Shown one piece after another: positions 52,549-63,591 of a DNA stretch of 64,000 bases (positions are counted from its first letter, which is position 1; every line of letters begins with the position of its first letter). The DNA is taken from contig NC_133647.1 of NCBI RefSeq assembly GCF_009905375.1, forward strand, positions 172,590,790 through 172,654,789, written 5' to 3'. A program made the position numbers and the translations under genes. The DNA comes from Apium graveolens. Lineage: Eukaryota > Streptophyta > Magnoliopsida > Apiales > Apiaceae. Under the pieces are notes generated by a model. It had not been told where the DNA came from. It searched no databases and was given only the letters and a program-made list of their open reading frames with translations.

Positions 52549-54090
52549 CTAGATGCAGAGAAGGTGTTGTAGATAACTCTGGAGTTTGAACAGCATCAGT
52601 AACAGGTGTTGTTGATTAGTTTCTGTTGGAGCTTCTAAGAGAATTACTTCAGGCACAACCAAGTTTTGAACATCAATATCAGCACTTGTGCCTGGATCAA
52701 CAGGAGATACAGATGGTGTGTTGGCCTTTTCAGAAACAGCTTCCTTAGATGGAGTCGATGGAGAAGAAGTAACTTTAGCAAATTCCTTTTCTTGTGAGAT
52801 CAGAGATTCCTGATCCCCTTCCTTAGCTGCTTCCTCTTCATCATCTGAAACTGGCCTATTTGCCCTCTGTTTCTTGTATCTCTTTGTAGATTTGGATTCC
52901 TTGGGAGTTGCAGGAACTGTCATTCTTCTAAGCCTCTTGAGAAGCCTAGATCCCCCAATTCCAGAATCCTTCTGAGAAGTCTCTTTCTCAGCTGCATTAA
53001 CAATAGGTTCTGAAGAAGGAACCTGTTCCTCAGTATCATATTCATCTCTCAAAGCAATCCTCCTTCTCTTTTGAGGTGATTGAGGAACAGTCTTTGTCCT
53101 CTTAGGTTTGGAAGAGGAAGGATTCACAGTAGGTGCTGAGGATGAGGGTTGAACAGTCTGTGAAGTGGAGATATAGGATTTGATATATTGCCTGAGGGTT
53201 GGTTGAGTAGAATGAGTGGTAGGTGCTGATGGTTGTGATGTTTGGGAGGTTGTTGTTGGTTGGACATCAGAATAAACAGATCTATAAGTATCAGAATCAG
53301 CATTTACTAAGATCTGTTTTACAGACTGAGGAATCTGTAAAGGTCTAACCACTGATTTCTTAGTGTCAGCATTTATCAGGTCATTAAAGTAGCGTTTTGC
53401 AACCTTAAAAGGTGGAGTTGAGGAACTGACTAATTGAGGTTCATCAATACAAAAAGTATATATAAGTTGACAGAATCTAGCAAAGTAAACAACATTCCTA
53501 TCCTCTGTCATCCTATCCCCAATAAAACCAATTATAGCAGTTGCAAAGTCAAAATGAGTTTGGTTTATAACAGCGTACCCGATGTGCTGCCTCATAATTG
53601 GGATAGCATCAAAATTCAAACACTTGTTTCCAAAAGCTTTAGTGATGTAGTCGAAGAAGAAGCTCCATTCTCTTCTGATATGAGCCCGTTTCAACTGCCC
53701 AAGTTTTGCCAAACTCTGTTCATACCCCAAATTGGCCATTAACTCCTGAAGAGCTGATTCCTCTGGAATTGAAAAGGTACATCCTTCTGGGAGATGTAGA
53801 GCCCTGCGTATTGTACCAGGAGTGACTGCATATGAAGAATCACCCACTTCGAAAACAATACTAGGAGTGCCATGTGTACCACCATTATCAAAGTGCCCAG
53901 TCCGCTAAAACGTTAGAACTTGTTGGCTCGAAAAGACTGAAGGCTGGGTCAATGCATACCCAATCTCACTGTGTGCAAGAAGATCTTGCACAAAATGCAA
54001 TTCAGATGGAGCTTCAGCATGATCAAGAATTGCAGCATAGTTGTTTGGAACAAATTTAGCTCCATCAATGATTAAATCCTTAGGTGCCAT
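52549..54090 (-). pseudogene. C ORF3, N-terminal half
   Basis: It starts MAPKDLIIDGAKFVPNNYAA at 54090 (M-A-P as in A1 and B2), with a stop near 53905 and then an open frame to 52549. The conserved domain has HIRREWSFFFDYITKAFG and VVYFARFCQLIYTFC, equivalent to LRKEWSFLGDAFIKVFSG and YYARFFMLLAN in A1. The Ser/Thr/Pro-rich middle contains basic patches (KPKRTKTVPQSPQKRRR; KSTKRYKKQRANRP). The low identity but same order and place show that ORF3 is an old, vertically kept part of these elements. Confidence 0.75.
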
Positions 54091-54237
54091 GTGAAAAATT
54101 TAGATTTAAAAGTGCCTGTTAGGTGTTTGATAAAATGTCTGTATGAAAAACCAACGTTAGAAGAAGAAGGAGAGTAAAAACAAGTAGAGAGAAAAAATAT
54201 GAAGGGAAATAAAAGATTAAAAAAAAATCCTCTCTCT

Positions 54238-54249
54238 TTCTTATACTCT
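54238..54249 (-). promoter_or_regulatory. Candidate TATA box for ORF3 of C
   Basis: The minus strand reads CAGAGTATAAGA about 150 bases before the ORF3 ATG, followed by a CT-rich leader. It is weaker and further away than in A1 and B2. Confidence 0.4.
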
Positions 54250-56513
54250 GAAAAAAAATGTTACCGTTGGACACCTGTTAGACATGCAGTAATAACGGAT
54301 AGTTACTGGGCTCGAGAAAACAGTAATCATTACTTACCCACTTGCCGTTTTTCAAGGAAAAACCGTTGCACTTACCTAGATATTCCATTAATTAAGGTGA
54401 AACAGTTTTAATTCAAAATTGAAACTGTTCCCACTTATTTAACTATTTTTTACTGCAACATTAATATTTTGAAAATAAATCAAGTGAAAATGACCAAGAT
54501 AAATCAGATAAGTAAGTACTGATAAAGTAAAATCAGAACTTAAATTAAAACAGAATTTATATGGTCATCAGAATATGAATATTTATCAGGATTTATCAAT
54601 GCATTACAAAATAACTTAGAGACAAAATCTTGAGACAAGAACAAATTTCATTAATATATCAAGTGAATACATTCATGAAATTGAAATTACATCAGTACTA
54701 GTACAAGATTTCCCTAAGCTGCTAAACCTAACGTCAACAGCCTTAGTCCTAGCTCAAGAAGCAGGGCACGACTGATGATGAAAAAAAAAATGAAGAAGAA
54801 AATAAATCATTTCTTCTTCCTACTCTCGACAAACAGAATGGCGAGTCGAATGATTCGCTCTTGCTGGCGGAGAGCTTCCAGCCTTTCCTCCTCCAAACGC
54901 TCCAGATGGCGATGGTAATCCATATAGAAGAACAGGAGGTGGGTGAGTACCTCCTGTGGGACAGAGTCCCATATCTCATCAGGAATGGCAGTGACGTGCC
55001 ATTCCTGCTGCCAATCGGCACAGCTTAGCTCCATATTGAAGGTTTCGTAGTTCAAAAACATGTTGTATCTGACCATGGTGTTTTTGAAAGAAAAAGTATG
55101 AAGGTAAGGTGAGGTTGGGAGAAAAGATTTGATGGGAAGGCTGATGTGAAGTGGTTGCTTATATAGGCAAGAGAATGCCAGGAGACGCAAAGCAATTTAA
55201 TGCTGACAGGTAGAATTAATTCTACCTCGTCTCCCCAGACTTGGAAAAAGAAAAACATTCATTGGAAAGAGAAAATATGGTTTAATGCGCACAAGAAGCA
55301 AGTAAAAGTTGACTGTTCAAGTACGAATACCAATAACCCTATCCATAGTGACTATTAATCTTCCACTGCAATATATTCTAGTTTGAACCGAGTCTGTTAT
55401 CAAATTTTATCCACAGATAAGTCACGTAAAGAATTAGACTGTAATATCAGAACTTAGACTTATATCAGAACTTAACAGTCATTGGAACATAATTTCTTAA
55501 CTCGAAAAATGAATGCCTATCTTAGTAAGTCCTCATACAAGTTCTGAGTTATATTCTTCAGAACTTAATCATCAGAACATGCAATCAGAACTTGTCCTCA
55601 GAATTTGTGCAAAGTGACACAATGACTGTTTATCTAAAACAACATAGACCACCACAGTAATTTTCATCATTCATATGGAGTGATTAGTGTGTGCATTAAG
55701 CTAAATGTCAGACAAAGAATAAAGTCTAAGTCACTTCAGTACATCTTAGAAATAAGGCATAACTAAAACTTTGCTAAAGAGCTGTCATTATTCTGAAACC
55801 TACTGTTGAATAAGTTCATGCTTGAGTCCACCTCAACTATTTTGTGCTAATTTTATGCATCTTTTTAAATTCCATTTCATAGTGGCTTCTGAGTGTAAGT
55901 GAGTCACGACTGCTTATCAGAATTTATGCTATCATCAGAGTATTTCTCCAGTAATCATAGAGTGTGAAAAGTCACCAAGAAAATATTTTGCTTTTCTAAT
56001 GCATATTTACTTAATACCAGCAATGCACTTGGGTCGTCCCTTCCATATTTTTACTCTAGATCTCAAAAGAGTACCTGATTTTATTCTTTGATCCTTTTGC
56101 TTTTTCTTTTGATAAGTGAGGTTTATCAGCACTTAGTGCATTCAGCAGATGTACTAGTATCAGAACTTAACAGATGAGTAGCATTATTCTAATTTGTGAC
56201 TTAGTAATAAGATAAACAAAGTAAACTCAACTAAGCTCAATTATCAGAATTTGCTTGTGTCAATAGATTTCCATAGAAATAATTACTTCTGACATGGGAT
56301 CATTTGTTTATTGAAGACTACTAGGTCAGCATCTAGCACAGTTATCCTCATATGATTGAATAGTTACTTAAACAGACATATCACTTATCAGAGTTTAGAA
56401 ACATATATCAGACAACAGTCAGTACTTAAACACATTATCAATTAAGCACAGAATACACAAAGAGATTAAATTCTGTAAATACTGATCATAAAGTCTGATA
56501 TAACAGAACAAGA
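54250..56513. repeat. Pol-ORF3 spacer of C with dispersed C-type motifs
   Basis: 2.3 kb of AT-rich DNA without a credible gene. At least twelve C-type words occur: TAAGTACTGATAA and ATCAGAACTTAAA (about 54512-54545), ATATCAGAACTTAG and ATATCAGAACTTAAC (55443-55475), TTCAGAACTTAATC and ATCAGAACTTGTC (55557-55600). There are also ATCAGAATTTATG (55919), ATCAGCACTTAG (56127), TATCAGAACTTAAC (56158), ATCAGAATTTGC (56242) and others to about 56490. A short GA/CT-rich stretch at 54780-55260 contains only small open frames that I do not trust. Confidence 0.75.
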
Positions 56514-57074
56514 CTAAGCAGATTTAGAGAAAGAACCTAAAACCATTCCAAGTTCATTTACCAATCTTGTAAAAGTGGCTTCAAACAATGGTTTGGTGAA
56601 GATATCTGCTAGTTGTTGATCTGTTGGAACAAAGTGCAATTCCACTGTACCTTCATCCACATGTTCCTTTATGAAGTGGTACCTGATGCTGATGTGCTTT
56701 GTGATAGAGTGTTAAACTGGATTACCTGTCATAGCAATAACACTTTGATTATCACAGTAAATAGGGATTTTGAAATATGTTAACCCATAATCCAGTAACT
56801 GATTCTTCATCCAAAGAATCTGTGCACAACAGCTTCCTACAACAATATACTCTGCTTTTGCAGTTGATGTGGAAATTGACTTTTGTTTCTTGCTGAACCA
56901 AGAAACCAATCTGCCTCCAAGAAATTGGCAGCTTCCACTTGTGCTTTTCCTGTCAATTTTACAACCTGCAAAATCTGCATTTGAGTAATCTATTAGTTTA
57001 AAATCTGATTCTCTAGGATACCACAATCCCAGATCAATTGTTCCTTTAAGATACTTAAAAATTCTTTTCACAAC
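56514..57074 (-). pseudogene. C pol: RNase H and C-terminus (split by G)
   Basis: The frame reads [71 protein letters not shown] and then a stop where Gln is expected (near 56700). KHISIRYHFIKEHVDEGTVE continues to the end at 56514. The catalytic Glu region is altered (AKAEY for AEAEY). The upstream RT is at 61285-62250 beyond G. Confidence 0.85.
57070..57074. other. Target site duplication of G, left copy (ACAAC)
   Basis: ACAAC recurs at 61280-61284. Removing G and one copy restores the pol codons for P-H-L-T-V-V-K-R-I-F. Confidence 0.9.
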
Positions 57075-59163
57075 TGTAACACCCCCAAATCTGGGGTCGG
57101 GGATCCGGGTTGTCACGAGTTCCATTTCCCTTAACAACACCCAATCTTAATACACAATCAATTACTCTGTACTGTGACCCCACAATAAACACACACACCA
57201 CAAGTTATAGTCTCAGAGATGAATATCCAAAAATAATCACAAGTCGTTTTATTCCACAATTATATGTCAATACACCTTAAAAAGGTTTCTGAATAAATTT
57301 ACATTTCTTTGCCATTATTACAATTCATAATTATACATAAGTCTGGTACATCATAAGTTGAAAGCCTAGCCTATTGGTAGTTCCTACCTCAGCTACAGCG
57401 ACATCAACGCCTATAGGAAACTGCGGAACGTTTCCTAATCGCTTGCGAATCGGGAGCTTGGTCTTGTTCATCTTTTCTATCTGTTGTTGTGTGATGAAAG
57501 AAGAAAGCAAGGGTGAGCAGCAAGCCCACCAAAATAATATGCATAATGATTAACAATATATGACCCTTCTCATAGTACTCATGAAAGTCTTGGTCAAAAG
57601 AAATGAACCAAGTTTGATATCTTAATGCGATGAAGTCGCAAAATATTCAGTACATATACATATATACTTTTCAAAATCTTGGAAGTCCTCTTCCATACAT
57701 AATATACACAGAGTTCCAGTTTATAACTGTATAAAACTATCATTGCAAGGTGATCTCATATATCTAACCTTAACTCAACGTTTTTCTGAAAATCTTTGAC
57801 ATGCATAAGATAATCATTTACTAGATATAAGTTTTTAAAAGATGAAGTTACAAGATACTCCAATATACTTATATCTTTTCTAAATACTACTTGAACTACC
57901 ACCGTTCAAGTTATAATTAGTTCAACAGTTCATCACATAGATGAGACTACAAAATAATACTTGAATAGATTCAATCTTTAAAATATCATCAAAATAAAAT
58001 GAAGTTATGAGATACTTCATTTGATGCAAACATCATTTTGAAAACTTGACCCTGCCAACACTCAACAATCGCCCAACCGTAGCCTTTCTATCGAAGTGCT
58101 CTGGGTAGTGTTGCAGAAATATCCAATTGGATGATGAACTCATTACGGGAGTTTACCGCGCCAGGAAGACCACTTACGATGATCAGTCGTAGTAGTACAA
58201 CCCCACCATTTTCTACATGTAGAGGAGAACCTGTCGGATTTACTTGTCAACCGAACACTGAACTCCTAAGGAATGGACCGCCTTAGCGGAACTTCCAGGC
58301 CATTTGGGCCAATATAATAAGGCTGGGCCGGCGCTACTCGGCCACTTACGCCACTCCTAGTTCAGATGAAATCCATGACTCTGAAACGTAAAGCTCGTCC
58401 CCACTTTCCCCAAGTAAAAACTTGTTGATACGGCTCCATCAAGAAGTCGTATCTAGTTGGAAAGGAAAACTCACCGATATTCCCCAGGCGATGCCTGTTA
58501 ATGGATTAACTTATTCCAAGAATTTTACTTCCCGAGTGTTGGGTAAGTAATCAAAATTCTTTTATCGAGACAGCAACCTTGTTGCGAATATAAAACACAC
58601 CACAGAGCCGGATCCCTCAGGTTTTGAGCGAGTATTTAAATCCCTTTTTTTAAAAGGAAGATCTTAAATATAAAAATGAGTTTTGGGATCCGCTCTAACT
58701 TTTGAAAATCATTTTAAAGACTTGAAAACACTTTAAAGAGTGTTTGGAATGATGCTGATTTAATGAAGTAAATCAGTCTCAATATAAAAAAAATAACTGA
58801 ATATTATTATTAAAATAATATTCCCATAAAGAATAATCTTTATAAAATAATTGAAGTAGAAGTTTTAAAACTCTTACCTGAATGAAAATTAAATAATCAA
58901 AGATATACTTATACAAAAGTACTATCTTTATTTGAATAATCGAAAATAAGTTTGATTATCGAAACATTATTCTTTAATAAATTAAAGAATATTATTAAAT
59001 AATAAGCGGAGTCATAATACCTCGAATGAATATTATAAATAATATTCATTAAATAAAATAACTGAGTCATACATCCTCAAATGAATATTCAAGTTAATAT
59101 TCATTAATAAAATAAAGTTATCGAATAAACCTTATTCGATTAATAGTTTTGAAAACTATAACC

Positions 59164-59203
<40 letters not shown>

Positions 59204-61279
59204 CAAATCTACTCGGGATCCTCAACTCCCGGTTTTAGAAAATGTTTTCACCCTTGGGTCCCTATACTAAGGGTATATGTAATTTACCGCTATTCTCTAG
59301 CATAGGTATTATCAACTGAATCAACAGATATATATGGCAAGAATACGAAACAGGCATGCATATATACCATATTACATGCTACAATATATCGCAAGAATTT
59401 TCTAATTACCATTATGCATCTATCACAAGATAATGCATATACAAGTGTATACATCACAACAACAGTATAACGGGTAGAAAACTTGCCTGAGCGACTGGGG
59501 GTGATAAATGGCTCGGGACGAGTCTGGTAACCTATAAACAACAAGTAAGTTGGAATTAAACCAAAGTCACTTGTAAATCTATACTTTAACTAACTTAGAC
59601 TCTAACGCTTGTTTTGCGCTTACTGATTCTCTTAAGTCACTCGAGTACCCTCGGCTCCACCATTTTTAATAATTTAACCATTACGAGTTTTAAGGCGATT
59701 CCTTCACGAGTGTCTTATCAACTGCCTAACACTCTTACCATAATTGTTTCATACATTAATTAACCCTTTTTGGTCTTTAACCTATATTTCAAAGTAAGGC
59801 GAGGGGAAAAGTTTCGTTCGCGAAACGCCGTTACTTAAAACGGTCGTTTCTCCTAAACCGTATATCGGAATCAAACGAACTACATATCAAAATGAAGCTC
59901 GTAACATGAGATATCTAAACATGGCAATGGTCAACATCTAGCAGGGGGTTCTCGGGTCCTGATGTTATGAACAAAAGCAGTCTAAAGTAAATCGGACATT
60001 ACGACGACTATGTTTACGCGATTTCCCAATTTTATACCCTTCCTATTCAACCCATAATCAAGCCACAATCACATCCCAATCCAAACTCCATCCATACCAC
60101 ATCCTAACAGCCCCAATCAATTCAATATTAACATTTATACTTATGCTTAAGCTTGAATTTAACTATACTTAAGTTCTTTTAACCAAAACAACAAGATTCA
60201 CCATCCATTTCACTACCACTCCAACCCAAATTCTAAACCAACAAGCATTAAGCTACTATATCACCATAACAACTAGAATCATCCTATTTAACAAAGTAAA
60301 GCTAGGGTTTGGAGATGATATACCTTCCTTGAAGTGGTGTGAGTAGCTAGGAAGCCTTAAGAAGCCTTGAGGAGTCTTAGGAAAGCTTGGATCTTAAAGG
60401 AAAAACAAGAAAATCAAGTTAAAATTCTTGAAGTCACTATTCATTGTCTTCTTCATTGATTTCTTGAAGAAGATTGAGAAAGAATTGAAGGCTTAAACTC
60501 ATAAGATAGCCATAACTATGCATAAGGATGACTAGGGAATTATCTTACCAATTTAGGAAGCCTTGAACTTGAATTTTGAAAATTGTTTTCTTTGAAAATG
60601 GCAAAAGCCGAGAGCAAAGGGAGGATGAAGGAGAATTTTGTGTTTTTGTTTTGATGAAAATGAATATTTTCTTGGTTGGTTGAATTAGTTTTGTTTTGTT
60701 TTAGGTCAATTACCCATTTACCCTTGATTTTGTGTGGTTAATATTCCACCACATTTCCTTCCCTCTTATGTCATGCTTGCATCACTTTGTGATGTCATCA
60801 TCCCTCCTTTGTCCTCTTTCTATTGGTTGGATGACATCATCCCCACTAATCTCTTTGATTAGCTTCTAATTGTTTGCCTAATGACCGCTGATCTGTTATA
60901 CGGTTCGCTTAACTTTCGTTTTCGTTTATCGTTTGAGGGATCATACCCGGGATCTTATTACTTAGGTTCCCTTAACCTTTCTCAATACATTATATTCCTT
61001 TTTATGATCCTCTATTATAATCCTTTAATTTAAATCCTTTTTATCCTGTTACCTTATACTCAATTCTTTCCGTATCTAGTGGATTTCCGGGAAAAACCAA
61101 AGTGTTCGGAATTGGATTATGACGATCTTTACATACACTTATATATCATATAGAGTACTAATAAAAACTCAGAATATCCATAACAGAACCCCTACATAGT
61201 GTGGCATGAAAAGTTTTCTCATTCAGCTAAAACACTATTCATAAGGGTTACAAAAGTTCAAAATTTTGGGGTTATTACA
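57075..61279 (-). repeat. Probable 4.2 kb solo LTR (Ty3 type), element G
   Basis: On the minus strand it begins TGTAATAACCCCAAAATTTT at 61279 and ends GGGGGTGTTACA at 57075, with a five-base ACAAC duplication. TGTAATA-CCCC...GGTGTTACA ends are familiar from plant Ty3 (Tekay/Del-like) LTRs. No primer site, polypurine tract, coding region or internal pair of direct repeats was seen, so it is probably a single very long LTR left by recombination. A (TA)n run lies at 59163-59205. Orientation is inferred from the ends and from a CT-rich leader-like stretch near 60590-60650. Confidence 0.65.
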
Positions 61280-61284
61280 ACAAC
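61280..61284. other. Target site duplication of G, right copy (ACAAC)
   Basis: Matches 57070-57074. Confidence 0.9.
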
Positions 61285-62250
61285 TGTTAAGTGAGGTTCT
61301 CTTGGATCTGCTTAAAATCTTGCACAGAGACAGGTAGCATATATGATATCAGGTCTACTAGCAGTTAGATAGAGTAGAGAGCCAATCATACCTCTATAAT
61401 CAGTAATATCTACTAATTTACCAGTATCCTTATCCAGTTTTGTTGCAGTGGCCATGGGAGTGGATGCACTTGAACAATCTTGCATTCCAAATTTCTTCAG
61501 CAAGTTTCTGGTGTACTTAGTTTGTCAAATAAAAGTGCCTTCTTCATTCTGCTTGACTTGAAGGCCCAGAAAATAGCTAAGTTCCCCCATCATACTCATC
61601 TGATACCTTGACTGCATCAGTTTGGCAAACTTCTTGCAAAGTCTGTCATTTGTAGACCCAAAAATGATATCATCAACATAAATCTGGACCAGAAGTAAGT
61701 CCTTTCCATGGTTGAGGTAGAACAGTGTTTTGTCTATTGTTCCTTTGTTGAATCCACTTTCCAGAAGAAACTGAGCTAAAGTCTCATACCATGCTCTAGG
61801 AGCTTGCTTAAGTCCATAAAGTGCTTTATCAAGCCTGTAGACATAATCTGGATGTTTGGAGTCTACAAAGCCTGGAGATTGTTCAACATATACTTCCTCC
61901 TCCAATTGTCCATTGAGAAAAGCACTTTTCACATCCATTTGAAAGACAGTAAACTTTTTGTGAGCAGCATAAGCCAAAAATATCCTTATGGCTTCTAACC
62001 TAGCAACTGGTGCAAATGTTTCATCATAATCAATTTCCTCATGTTGAGAATATCCTTTTGCAACCAGCCTTGCCTTATTCCTTGTAATTATGCCATCACT
62101 GTCAGTTTTGTTTCTTAATACCCACTTTGTACCAACAACAGATCTATTCTTTGGTCTTGGCACTAGGGTCCAGACTTTGTTTCTTTCAAATTCATGTAAC
62201 TCTTCCTGCATTGCTTGCACCCAATCAGCATCTTGAAGAGCTTCTTCCAC
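61285..62250 (-). pseudogene. C pol: reverse transcriptase
   Basis: The open frame 62250-61525 holds the RT N-terminus ([19 protein letters not shown]), [20 protein letters not shown] and the catalytic [11 protein letters not shown] stop near 61525 (TKY region) and another at about 61311 (a Gln codon in F-Q-A-D) interrupt it. 61503-61312 continues with [20 protein letters not shown]. The RT fold copies element RNA into DNA. It is diverged from A and B RT at many positions but keeps all motifs. Confidence 0.85.
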
Positions 62251-62265
62251 TTTCTTTGGCTCAGT

Positions 62266-63591
62266 CTAAGAGAGAAAAGAATTGTAAAGACATTCGTTTG
62301 AAGTACCTGTTCTAGTTCTGACACCTGCATCGGGATTTCCAATTATCAAATCAGGTGTATATGATTTTGTCCACTTCCTTGCAGATGGAAGGTTTTCTCT
62401 AGAACTGGATGATCCCCCATGATCCATGCTGTCTTCATTTTCATTTTCTGAAGCTCCCCCTGAAACTATGCTCTCTGAGTTGGATTCTTTAGAATTTAGA
62501 TTTTCAGCACTGTCAGAACTTGGCTTATCAGAACTTGACGAATCAGATTTTGAAGATCCCGACGTATGTTCTGATGTTTCTTTAGATGTGGTAAGATCTT
62601 GAGTATGCTCCCCCTGCACAGGTGCATCTTCCTTTGACGTAGTCACCATAGTTTCAATAACATCAGAGTTTAATCCATCAGAATTTACAGTATCAGGACT
62701 TAGACTGTCAGGATTTTCAGCATCAGAATTTGAGTCTTCATTTTCAAATCTCAGCTGATCATGGTCAATAAAATCTTCAAGACCAGTAATCTTCTTGTCA
62801 TCAAAGGAGACATTGATAGATTCCATGACCACTTTTGTTCTCAAATTATAGACTCTGAAGGCTTTTATGGAAAGTGGATATCCAACAAAGATTCCTTCAT
62901 CAGCTTTTAGATCAAACTTTGATAGCTGTTCAGGATGAGTCTTGAGAACAAAACACTTGCATCCAAATACATGAAAGTACTTCAGATTTGGCTTCTTTTT
63001 CTTCACCATCTCATATGGTGTTTTTCCTTGCTTGTTAATGAGTGTTGCATTTTGAGTAAAACAAGCAGTCTGCACAGCTTCAGCCCAGAAATAGGTTGGA
63101 AGCTTTGCTTCTTCAAGCATTGTACGTGCAGCTTCAATGAGAGTTCTATTCTTCCTTTCAACAACTCCATTTTGCTGTGGAGTTCCAGGAGCAGAAAATT
63201 CCTGCTTTATTCCATGGTTTTTGCAGAACTCTTCCATTAGCAAATTCTTGAACTCAGTGCCATTATCACTCCTTAAGGTTTTCACAGAATTTTTGACCAA
63301 TTTATCCAGATGTTTGACATGATCAATCAAGATAGATGCAGTTTCACTTTTTGTGTGCAAGAAATACACCCATCTGTATCTAGTGAACTCATCCACTATG
63401 ACCAATGCATATTTCTTCTTTGCAATAGACATGACATTTACTGGACCAAATAGATCAACATGTAGTAGATGATAAGGCTCAAGAATTGATGATTCAGTCT
63501 TGCTCTTGAATGAAGATTTTCTTTGTTTGGCCTTCTGACAAGAATCACAAAGGCCATCAGGAGCAAATACTAACTTTGGAAGTCCTCTCAC
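62266..63591 (-). CDS. C pol: integrase and spacer
   Basis: An open frame of 441 codons, cut only at its end (stop at 62266). Integrase core: [20 protein letters not shown] (Asp), [12 protein letters not shown] (Asp), [20 protein letters not shown] (Glu). Then [17 protein letters not shown] and an acidic Ser/Asp-rich linker encoded by C-type motifs (PDSLSPDTVNSDGLNSD), then RKWTKSYTPDLIIGNPDAG. All three catalytic acidic residues are present. The Met at 63591 is internal, because pre-integrase residues lie upstream across a stop near 63658. Confidence 0.9.
   Translation of the reverse strand: MRGLPKLVFAPDGLCDSCQKAKQRKSSFKSKTESSILEPYHLLHVDLFGPVNVMSIAKKKYALVIVDEFTRYRWVYFLHTKSETASILIDHVKHLDKLVKNSVKTLRSDNGTEFKNLLMEEFCKNHGIKQEFSAPGTPQQNGVVERKNRTLIEAARTMLEEAKLPTYFWAEAVQTACFTQNATLINKQGKTPYEMVKKKKPNLKYFHVFGCKCFVLKTHPEQLSKFDLKADEGIFVGYPLSIKAFRVYNLRTKVVMESINVSFDDKKITGLEDFIDHDQLRFENEDSNSDAENPDSLSPDTVNSDGLNSDVIETMVTTSKEDAPVQGEHTQDLTTSKETSEHTSGSSKSDSSSSDKPSSDSAENLNSKESNSESIVSGGASENENEDSMDHGGSSSSRENLPSARKWTKSYTPDLIIGNPDAGVRTRTGTSNECLYNSFLS
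62509..62735. repeat. C-type motif array in the integrase-RT spacer of C
   Basis: TGTCAGAACTTGG, TATCAGAACTTGAC, ATCAGATTTTG, CATCAGAGTTTAAT, CATCAGAATTTACAG, TATCAGGACTTAGAC, TGTCAGGATTTTC and CATCAGAATTTGAG: eight copies in one orientation, in the same place as the A and B arrays. Confidence 0.9.

Noticed and set aside
54807..55190. Open frame of 127 codons in the C spacer as a gene
   Set aside because: No counterpart in A1 or B2, no recognisable domain, and overlapping frames on the same strand; I could not support it.
59163..59205. (TA)n run as a regulatory site
   Set aside because: A simple microsatellite inside the G element with no conserved context.
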